The position numbers and the translations under genes are program-made. A DNA stretch of 64,000 bases from Sphaerotilus microaerophilus. Lineage in GTDB: Bacteria; Pseudomonadota; Gammaproteobacteria; Burkholderiales; Burkholderiaceae_C. Below are positions 58,157-64,000 of the stretch, piece by piece. Numbering within the stretch: the stretch's first letter is position 1; each line of letters opens with the position of its first letter. The notes under the pieces are model-generated. The model had not been told where the DNA came from and did not search any database. It worked only from the letters and a program-made list of their open reading frames with translations. The stretch spans positions 4,836,001 to 4,900,000 of the forward strand of contig NZ_AP025730.1 of the NCBI RefSeq assembly GCF_023734135.1, read 5' to 3'.

Positions 58157-60859
58157 TCAAGCGTCCGAGGCCAGCGCCTTCAGTCGGTAAAGCAAGTCCA
58201 GGGCCCCGCGCGGCGTGAGTGCATCGGGGTCGATCTCGGCCATCGCCCGCTCCAGTGGACCGGGTTCGGCGGGGGTGACAGGTGTGACAGACCGTATTGT
58301 CGCGGCAGGCAATGACGGGGTCATGGCGGGCGCCTCCGGCTCCACGGTCGCGCCGAACAGGTCGATCTGCGCATTCGCGGCGCGCTGCTGCGCCTCCAGC
58401 GCATCCAGCGCGCCGCGTGCCTGGCGCAGCACCGGCGCGGGCATGCCCGCCAGCCGCGCCACCTGCACGCCATAACTGCGGCTGGCCGGCCCCGCCTCGA
58501 TGGCGTGCAGGAAGACGATGTCGTCCCCGCTCTCCGCCGCCGACACATGCATGTTCAGCGCATGGCGGTGCTTGGCCGGGAACTCGGTCAGCTCGAAATA
58601 GTGGGTCGCGAACAACGTGAAGCTCTTGTTGCGGTCGTGCAGGTGGCTGGCGATCGCGCCAGCCAGCGCCAGGCCGTCGAAGGTGGAGGTGCCGCGGCCG
58701 ATCTCGTCCATCAGCACCAGCGAGTGCTCGCTGGCACTGTGAAGGATCGCGCTGGCCTCGGTCATCTCCAGCATGAAGGTGGACTGCGCGTTGGCCAGGT
58801 CGTCGGCCGCGCCGATGCGGGTGTGGATGGCGTCGATCGGCCCCAGCCGGCAGCGCGCCGCCGGCACGTACGAGCCGATGGCCGCCAGCAGCGCGATCAC
58901 CGCCACCTGGCGCATGAAGGTGCTCTTGCCGCCCATGTTCGGGCCGGTGAGGATGACCATGCGCCGTGCCGCGTCCAGCCGGCAGTCGTTGGCGATGAAG
59001 CTGCCACCGCCCGTTTCGGCCAGCCGCGCCTCGACCACCGGGTGGCGGCCCTGCTCGATCTCCAGGCAGGGGTGGTTGACGAACTCCGGCGCGCACCAGT
59101 TCAGCGTCGCAGCACGTTCGGCCAGCGCGGCCAGCACGTCCAGGCTGGCCAGCGCGCGGCCGGCCTCGGCCAGCGCCGTCAGGTGGGCCTGCAGCGCGTC
59201 GAGCACCTGCTCGTAGAGCCACTTCTCGCGCGCCAGCGAGCGCTCCTGCGCAGAGAGCGCCTTGTCCTCGAAGGCCTTGAGCTCCGGGGTGATGAAGCGC
59301 TCGGCGTTCTTCAGCGTCTGGCGGCGCTGGTAGTTCAGCGGCACCTTGTCGAGTTGCCCGGCGGTCACCTCGATGTAGAAGCCGTGCACCTTGTTGTACT
59401 GCACCCGCAGGTTGCCGATGCCGGTGCGCAGCCGCTCGCGCGCCTCCAGCTCCAGCAGGAAGTCGTCGCAGTTCGTGGCGATGCCGCGCAGCTCGTCCAG
59501 ATCGGCGTCGAAGCCGGGGGCGATCACCCCGCCGTCGCGCAGCAGCACCGCCGGCTCGGCGGCGATGGCCTGCTGCAGCAGCGTGGCGATGGCCGCGTCC
59601 GGCGTCAGCGCGGCGTGCAGTTCCTCCAGCAACGGGGTGCCGACGGGCACACGTTCCCGCAGGGTCGGCAGGCCGAGCAGCGTCTCGCGCAGGCCGGCCA
59701 GCTCGCGCGGGCGCACCTGGCGCAGCGCCGTGCGGGCGGTGATGCGCTGCACGTCGCTGACGTGGCGCAGCGCGTCGCGCAGGCCCTCGCCAGCGCCGGA
59801 CTGGATCAGCACGCCGATGGCCGCCTGGCGCTCGCGCGCCGTGCTGCGCTCGCGCAGCGGGTGCGTCAGCCAGTGGCGCAGCAGCCGGCTGCCCATGCCC
59901 GTGCGGCAGGTGTCCAGCAGGCTCAGCAGCGTCGGCGCCGCCTCGCCGCGCAGCGTGACGGTCAGCTCCAGGTTGCGGTGCGTGGCCGGCGGCAGCTCCA
60001 GCAGCGCGCTAGCGCGCTCCACGCTGAGGCTGTTGACGTGCGCCAGCGCGCGGCCCTGGGTGTGCTCGGCATAGCTCAGCAGCGCGGCGGCGGCGGCGTG
60101 GGCCACGTGCAGGTCCTGCGCGTTGAAGCCGGCCAGGTGCGCCACGCGCAGCTGCTCGCGCAGCTTGCGCTCGCCGAGTGCGCTATCGAACTGCCAGCCC
60201 GGCCGGTTCGTCAGCGGCGCGCCGGCCGCACGCAGCGCCACGGGGCGCCGGTCCGCCTCGGTCTCGGCGCTGACCAGGATCTCCGCCGGCGCCAGCCGCG
60301 CCAGCCAGGCGGCCAGCTCGCGCTCGCTGCACTCGGTCAGCCCCAGCTGCCCGCTGGCCAGCGCCAGCCAGGCCAGGCCGTAGGTGGCCGAGCCAGCCGG
60401 CCCGGTCTGGGCGATCGCCAACAGCCGGGTGTCCTCCCGCTCGGCCAGCAGCTCGGTATCGGTCACGGTGCCGGGCGTCACCACCCGCACCACCTTGCGC
60501 TCCACCGGGCCCTTGTTGGCCCCAACTTCGCCCACCTGCTCGGCGATCGCCACCGCCTCGCCCAGCTTGATCAGCTTGGCCAGGTAGGCCTCCACCGAGT
60601 GCACCGGCACCCCGGCCATCACCACCGGCTCGCCGTTGCTCTGCCCGCGGGTGGTGATGGTGATGTCCAGCAGCCGGTGCGCGCGCCGGGCGTCGTCGAA
60701 GAACACCTCGTAGAAGTCGCCCATCCGGTAGAAGACGAGCGTGTCAGGAAACTCGGCCTTGATGCGCAGGTACTGCTGCATCATCGGCGTGTGGCCTGCT
60801 AAGTCCTTGTCGGAGTTCGCTTTTTCTTTATCTGACAAGGACTTATCGCTGATGAGCAT
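58157..60859 (-). CDS. mutS: DNA mismatch repair protein MutS, with unusual N-terminus
   Basis: 900 residues from the ATG at 60859 (875 from the ATG at 60784). Mismatch-binding motif [12 protein letters not shown] (F-x-E), Walker [15 protein letters not shown], Walker [23 protein letters not shown] near the C-terminus resembles a beta-clamp binding peptide. The first 20 codons (before [10 protein letters not shown]) are AT-rich, contain a 12-bp inverted repeat, and differ sharply from the G/C-rich rest. There is no good Shine-Dalgarno before either ATG. An integrative element begins immediately upstream, so the present 5' end may be supplied by the element. The catalytic protein itself looks intact. 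Confidence 0.93.
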   Translation of the reverse strand: MLISDKSLSDKEKANSDKDLAGHTPMMQQYLRIKAEFPDTLVFYRMGDFYEVFFDDARRAHRLLDITITTRGQSNGEPVVMAGVPVHSVEAYLAKLIKLGEAVAIAEQVGEVGANKGPVERKVVRVVTPGTVTDTELLAEREDTRLLAIAQTGPAGSATYGLAWLALASGQLGLTECSERELAAWLARLAPAEILVSAETEADRRPVALRAAGAPLTNRPGWQFDSALGERKLREQLRVAHLAGFNAQDLHVAHAAAAALLSYAEHTQGRALAHVNSLSVERASALLELPPATHRNLELTVTLRGEAAPTLLSLLDTCRTGMGSRLLRHWLTHPLRERSTARERQAAIGVLIQSGAGEGLRDALRHVSDVQRITARTALRQVRPRELAGLRETLLGLPTLRERVPVGTPLLEELHAALTPDAAIATLLQQAIAAEPAVLLRDGGVIAPGFDADLDELRGIATNCDDFLLELEARERLRTGIGNLRVQYNKVHGFYIEVTAGQLDKVPLNYQRRQTLKNAERFITPELKAFEDKALSAQERSLAREKWLYEQVLDALQAHLTALAEAGRALASLDVLAALAERAATLNWCAPEFVNHPCLEIEQGRHPVVEARLAETGGGSFIANDCRLDAARRMVILTGPNMGGKSTFMRQVAVIALLAAIGSYVPAARCRLGPIDAIHTRIGAADDLANAQSTFMLEMTEASAILHSASEHSLVLMDEIGRGTSTFDGLALAGAIASHLHDRNKSFTLFATHYFELTEFPAKHRHALNMHVSAAESGDDIVFLHAIEAGPASRSYGVQVARLAGMPAPVLRQARGALDALEAQQRAANAQIDLFGATVEPEAPAMTPSLPAATIRSVTPVTPAEPGPLERAMAEIDPDALTPRGALDLLYRLKALASDA
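60800..60845. repeat. 12-bp inverted repeat inside the first codons of mutS (candidate att core)
   Basis: TAAGTCCTTGTC (60800-60811) and GACAAGGACTTA (60834-60845) are perfect inverted copies separated by 22 bp. They fall exactly where base composition switches from backbone to element, next to the integrase gene. It could be the integrase core site or a hairpin in the mutS mRNA. The other element end, needed to prove a direct-repeat att pair, lies outside the window. Confidence 0.5.
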
Positions 60860-60909
60860 TGCAAGGAGTTGCAGAGAACTGCCGCAAATGGGTCGCTTTT
60901 GCGGCGCTT

Positions 60910-60944
60910 TTGTAGCTACGGCGTAGCTTTGAATGTTGCTACAA
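60910..60944. promoter_or_regulatory. Clustered inverted motifs between mutS and the integrase
   Basis: TTGTAGC (60910-60916) pairs with GCTACAA (60938-60944), and nested inside is AGCTAC-GGC-GTAGCT (60914-60928), giving several copies of the GTAGC/GCTAC motif in 35 bp. Located 32 bp before the integrase start. Plausible arm-type integrase sites or an operator for int autoregulation (inference). Confidence 0.4.
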
Positions 60945-60975
60945 CGTCGCTAGGAACAATGGAGACACTTCGACC

Positions 60976-62472
60976 GTGAAAATGAAGCAGGCGGCCAAGC
61001 AGGCAAATGCAAAGACTGTATTAGACAAGAGGACGGTGTCCGATTGCGCGTTCGATGCCATCCCGGTCTTCGATTCTTCGGGGAAGCAGGTCGGCACCTT
61101 GCCGAACGAGTCGCAGAAACACTACGACATCCACGATGCGCACAAGGAAGCGCCCACCGGATTTCGCCTGCGAGTGAACAGGTCCGTGAAGACCTACATC
61201 TTGGTCCAGCGAGTCGGGTCCAAGGTCAAGACGGTGACTGTCGGTCGGCATCCGGACCTCTTGCTGGGAACCGGGGTTGCGCCTGACCGAAACGCGCGGC
61301 TTGTCGCGGCCGAGCTCTCCGCCCGCTTGCGGCGTGGCGAGGACATCAACCAAACGAAGCGCGAAGAGCGCATAGCGGCCAAGAAGTCCGAGGTGACGCT
61401 CCGCGTGCTGTTCAGCCGATGGATGGCTGACTATGTGGCCAGCGCTAAGCGCGACCCGCGCGAAAACACCATCGCAGCGGTTGAGAAGGCGCAACAGCGG
61501 CTCGGCGACAAGCTGCTGGACACTGCTGCGGACGAGCTGACTTGGCGTGACCTGGAGGCGTTCTTCGTAGACAAGGCGACCAAGAGGGGGCACTTGACGG
61601 CCGCCGAACAGACCATCCGGTGGGTGTCAGCCGTCTACAACAAAGAAAACCACCGCATCACCCTGGATGCCCTTCAGGCGAAGGGGCAGCCCAACCTCTA
61701 CGCGAACCCCGCCGAGATTTTCATCAAGACTGGTGCTCTGCGGAACAACGCAGAACTTGAGCGTGACTACGACAAGAAAGGGGTCCGCCGGCCACTCAGC
61801 GGGCAGCGTGAGCACTTTCAAAAGTGGCTTGATTACGTGGTCGCGGCGCGTCACGACCCCAAAAGGTCTCGCACTGGCGCGGACTACATGCTCCTGACCG
61901 TTTTTCTTGGCATGCGCCGAGAAGAGACCGCTGGTCTGGTTTGGAATGACCGGCTGTCTAGGGCTCCCGATACTGGTCACCCATTGCGTGGTCACAACTT
62001 CATCGACCTTGACCGCGCAGTAGTCGTCTTGAACGTAACGAAGAACCGATACGCGCACCGCATCCCAATCCCCGGCTTCATACTTCAAATCATGAGAGAG
62101 CGAAGATTGTTGGTTGGCGACTCGCCATTCGTGTTTCCGCGGGTGTCACGGTCAAAGCTGGCAAGGGCGACGCACTACAACGACCCGCGGTCGTTTCTCG
62201 AGCAGGTGAAGACTGGCATTAAAGTCAACTTTGCCATTCACGACCTGAGACGGACCTTCGGCAACGTGGTGACGGAGATGGGTTTGCCCGACCGCCTTGC
62301 AAAACAACTTCTCAACCACAAGAGCGGGGGGGTGGTGGGCAAGTACGCGGACCAGTCTCTGGAGCAGCTTCGACCAGTCATGGAGGATGTTGAGGACGAA
62401 ATGCTTGCTTATGCAACAAACAGTCCGAAGCCTGCACGGCAGAGGCATTTCAAAACAAGGACTTACGCCTGA
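60976..62472 (+). CDS. int: Tyrosine recombinase (integrase) of the mutS-associated element
   Basis: 498 residues. The N-terminal part (about 60-125) contains a DUF4102-like segment (YDIHDAHKEAPTGFRLRVNRSVKTYILVQR, VGRHPDLLLG). The core-binding domain is about 140-240. The catalytic domain has Arg in FLGMRREETAGLVW, His-x-x-Arg in FAIHDLRRTFGN, His in LLNHKSG and the nucleophile Tyr in GKYADQSLEQL, so it looks active. The start is a GTG at 60976 (GGAGA 11 bp upstream); an ATG 6 bp downstream is an alternative. Its stop overlaps the next ATG by one base (TGATG), so the HTH protein is translationally coupled. Confidence 0.9.
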   Translation: MKMKQAAKQANAKTVLDKRTVSDCAFDAIPVFDSSGKQVGTLPNESQKHYDIHDAHKEAPTGFRLRVNRSVKTYILVQRVGSKVKTVTVGRHPDLLLGTGVAPDRNARLVAAELSARLRRGEDINQTKREERIAAKKSEVTLRVLFSRWMADYVASAKRDPRENTIAAVEKAQQRLGDKLLDTAADELTWRDLEAFFVDKATKRGHLTAAEQTIRWVSAVYNKENHRITLDALQAKGQPNLYANPAEIFIKTGALRNNAELERDYDKKGVRRPLSGQREHFQKWLDYVVAARHDPKRSRTGADYMLLTVFLGMRREETAGLVWNDRLSRAPDTGHPLRGHNFIDLDRAVVVLNVTKNRYAHRIPIPGFILQIMRERRLLVGDSPFVFPRVSRSKLARATHYNDPRSFLEQVKTGIKVNFAIHDLRRTFGNVVTEMGLPDRLAKQLLNHKSGGVVGKYADQSLEQLRPVMEDVEDEMLAYATNSPKPARQRHFKTRTYA

Positions 62473-63122
62473 TGCGCGCTCACGCTCCAACATCGCAGTT
62501 TCGCGACGCTAATCTGGACCGGCTGCTCGGCGACGAATATCTATTGAATGTCGACCAAGCCGCGCTCTACCTTTCGGTATCTTCGTCGACTTTGAACCAC
62601 TGGCGCTCGGATGGGAAAGGTCCTAGATTTGTGAAGCTGTGCGGGTCGACCAAGGGCGCCATTAGGTACAGGCTAGCCGACCTGCGGTCATACGTCGAAC
62701 AGAATACTTTCTCAAGTGTTGCGGAGGCAGGTTTGTTTAACGCGATGTCTCGTGTCAGCCACTATTGGTACGACTGGCAGGTCGTGCATCCATTTGTGGC
62801 AAAAGGGCCGCATTTCCTGGTTGATTCCGCGCTCGCTGACCGGGATGCATATGTTGCTGTGCTCACCGACCCATGTGCGCGCGTTCGCTGGATTCGGCCC
62901 TGGGTTGCGCTGAGACATCCTTGGCTCAAGCCGCAACGCAGGCTAGAGTTGTTGGGCCTGTTTTTGGCCTCCAGTTATGGTCAGGGAGCTGAGGTCGCAA
63001 TCGACCTAGAATACAAACGCAACTTGGCGGCAGTTCCTGAGCAGTACTGGTGTGGCCATCCGGACTTGACTTTGGCTAGGGTGGACGAAACCAAAGGCGA
63101 AGGGCAATACTCGTTTGAATAG
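62472..63122 (+). CDS. HTH (excisionase-like) protein with an unknown C-terminal domain
   Basis: 216 residues. Residues about 22-75 form a MerR/AlpA-like winged helix (LLNVDQAALYLSVSSSTLNHWRSDGKGPRFVKL, then RYRLADLRSYV), as in excisionases and AlpA regulators. These are normally 60-90 residues long; here about 140 further residues follow, with aromatic-rich stretches (SHYWYDWQVVHPF, VRWIRPWVALRHPWL). I do not recognise this part. Coupled to the integrase by a one-base overlap, so it likely controls excision or int expression. Codon use is less GC-biased than in the backbone. Confidence 0.7.
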   Translation: MRAHAPTSQFRDANLDRLLGDEYLLNVDQAALYLSVSSSTLNHWRSDGKGPRFVKLCGSTKGAIRYRLADLRSYVEQNTFSSVAEAGLFNAMSRVSHYWYDWQVVHPFVAKGPHFLVDSALADRDAYVAVLTDPCARVRWIRPWVALRHPWLKPQRRLELLGLFLASSYGQGAEVAIDLEYKRNLAAVPEQYWCGHPDLTLARVDETKGEGQYSFE

Positions 63123-63285
63123 AAAAGCGAGCGGAGGTTTTTCTAGTACTCGAGCGGGAGACTTGCAAGACGCCGCAGGCGAAGTCTGGTCGGCTGTGGG
63201 GCCCGGCGATACCATGATGGAGGCTCGGCGGCTTTGTGGGTGTATTGAAATGGAAGTATCGTGCGCCCTGGGGGCTTGCCATATA

Positions 63286-64000
63286 TCAGCCGCGAGATAG
63301 CGGGCGTCCGGCGAAATTTGCCAAATATCTTATCCGGTTAAGTGCAGTTGCGGCAATTTTGGCATCTGAGGGGGCTCTCAGGATGCCGTGACGGCGATAT
63401 CCGCCTATGGTTACTGGGTGATTGCCCGAAATTTTTGCAATCTCCGTGTTTGTTTTGCCCCCGTCCGTGAGAAGATTAATCGTTTCCTCTGAAACTGTGC
63501 GCCGCTTATCGTGACGGAAGTCAAACTCTCTCGGATTTGCTTGCTTTCCCGCGTACACCAGATGAAACGGATTTATGCATCGCGTGTTGCTGCACGAATG
63601 CTTGACGACGTCATACTTATCGAGCGGCCCCAAGAACAATTTATAAATTAGGCGGTGTGCACCGGAAACCTCACCACAGACATCGGTGTTCTCAAGCTGG
63701 ACGTAGTTGTCCACCGTAGGGGGCAGCCAAGGAGAAATGGTGCATTCGTGCGGCGAAAAGCCTGCGAACTCCCCTAGCCGGGACACTTCTTCGCTGAGCG
63801 GAAGGTGTGTTGGTTGATAAACACCGTCAGTAATATTCGCCAGCGATGACTGTTCTGCGTGCAATTTCTGGCGAGCTGCGCTGTGATGCCTTTCATCGCG
63901 AAGATTTTCTGCCGTCCCGCCAATGTAGAGGTGAAACGGATTGCAGCACGCATGAATCCCACAGCGATGCAGTACGCTATCTCCGGCTGATAGTGTTCCT
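63286..64000 (-). CDS. Double-HNH endonuclease, 5' end beyond the window
   Basis: The minus-strand frame is open from the right window edge to the stop at 63286, giving at least 238 residues. Two HNH modules are visible. The upstream one reads VLHRCGIHACCNPFHLYIGG with CxxxxCCNPxHL spacing; the downstream one is AHRLIYKLF followed by VVKHSCSNTRCINPFHLVYAG. After the second HNH a C-terminal helix-turn-helix-like segment (LLTDGGKTNTEIAKISGNHPVTIGGYRR) suggests DNA recognition, as in homing-type or phage HNH enzymes. An internal ATG at 63864 would give a single-HNH product. Gap 63123-63285 to the HTH gene shows no gene. Confidence 0.75.
   Translation of the reverse strand, partial: GTLSAGDSVLHRCGIHACCNPFHLYIGGTAENLRDERHHSAARQKLHAEQSSLANITDGVYQPTHLPLSEEVSRLGEFAGFSPHECTISPWLPPTVDNYVQLENTDVCGEVSGAHRLIYKLFLGPLDKYDVVKHSCSNTRCINPFHLVYAGKQANPREFDFRHDKRRTVSEETINLLTDGGKTNTEIAKISGNHPVTIGGYRRHGILRAPSDAKIAATALNRIRYLANFAGRPLSRG

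Larger units (their letters stand above)
60860..64000. mobile_element. Left part of an integrative element inserted at the 5' end of mutS
   Basis: From about 60790 rightwards the DNA is visibly less GC-rich and codon use changes. The segment carries a tyrosine integrase reading away from mutS, an overlapping HTH gene and, in the opposite direction, an HNH nuclease gene that continues past the window. This is the usual arrangement of an element end: att site, int, excisionase-like gene. The element type (island, satellite or prophage) cannot be decided without the missing portion. Confidence 0.7.

Noticed and set aside
63115..63300. A 61-codon plus-strand ORF between the HTH and HNH genes
   Set aside because: Overlaps the end of the HTH gene, has no ribosome site or recognisable sequence, and lies in a short gap in atypical DNA.

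Overview
The window looks like chromosomal DNA of a high-GC betaproteobacterium, most likely order Burkholderiales and close to the Leptothrix/Sphaerotilus/Rubrivivax group. This rests on gene content and order: a pyrG-kdsA-eno-ftsB cluster, amiC next to tsaE, a DUF3079 protein, a Bug-type solute receptor, an AarF/UbiB kinase followed by a small ferredoxin, and strongly G/C-biased third codon positions. No phylogeny could be run, so the genus is a guess. No rRNA, tRNA or CRISPR array was seen.

Layout. Positions 1-1330 are accessory: the tail of a small secreted-looking protein, a Cys4 zinc-ribbon protein of the kind found in integrated elements, a strong terminator and a 10-bp tandem repeat. 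From 1385 to about 60780 the DNA is a gene-dense backbone. It is broken by one IS1182-like insertion sequence (2911-4562) between a DUF454 gene and dinB, and by a decayed ccoG-like fragment (48943-49437). From about 60860 to the right edge base composition changes abruptly. An integrative element begins there, with a tyrosine integrase, an overlapping HTH gene and a double-HNH nuclease that runs off the window. It abuts the 5' end of mutS.

Backbone functions: DNA repair and recombination (dinB, mutS, xerD); aromatic amino acid entry (aroG behind a Phe/Tyr/Trp-rich leader-peptide attenuator); cell wall and envelope (lspA, amiC, kdsA, ftsB, a lipoprotein/beta-barrel pair); translation and RNA (trmJ, tsaE, queG, darP, suhB); nucleotide, cofactor and amino acid metabolism (pyrG, argG, cysE, mog, pnuC with a NadR-like kinase, corrinoid adenosyltransferase); proteostasis (tldD and pmbA at separate loci, hslO, Anbu); and c-di-GMP signalling (a PAS-GGDEF and a PAS-GGDEF-EAL protein).

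Most notable points: (1) the integrative element at the start of mutS, which may supply the present promoter and first codons of the gene; (2) the attenuator in front of aroG; (3) a SuhB protein with a roughly 260-residue disordered, RG-rich tail; (4) a possible structured RNA at 13356-13541; (5) an out-of-frame coding-like stretch directly after phoD.
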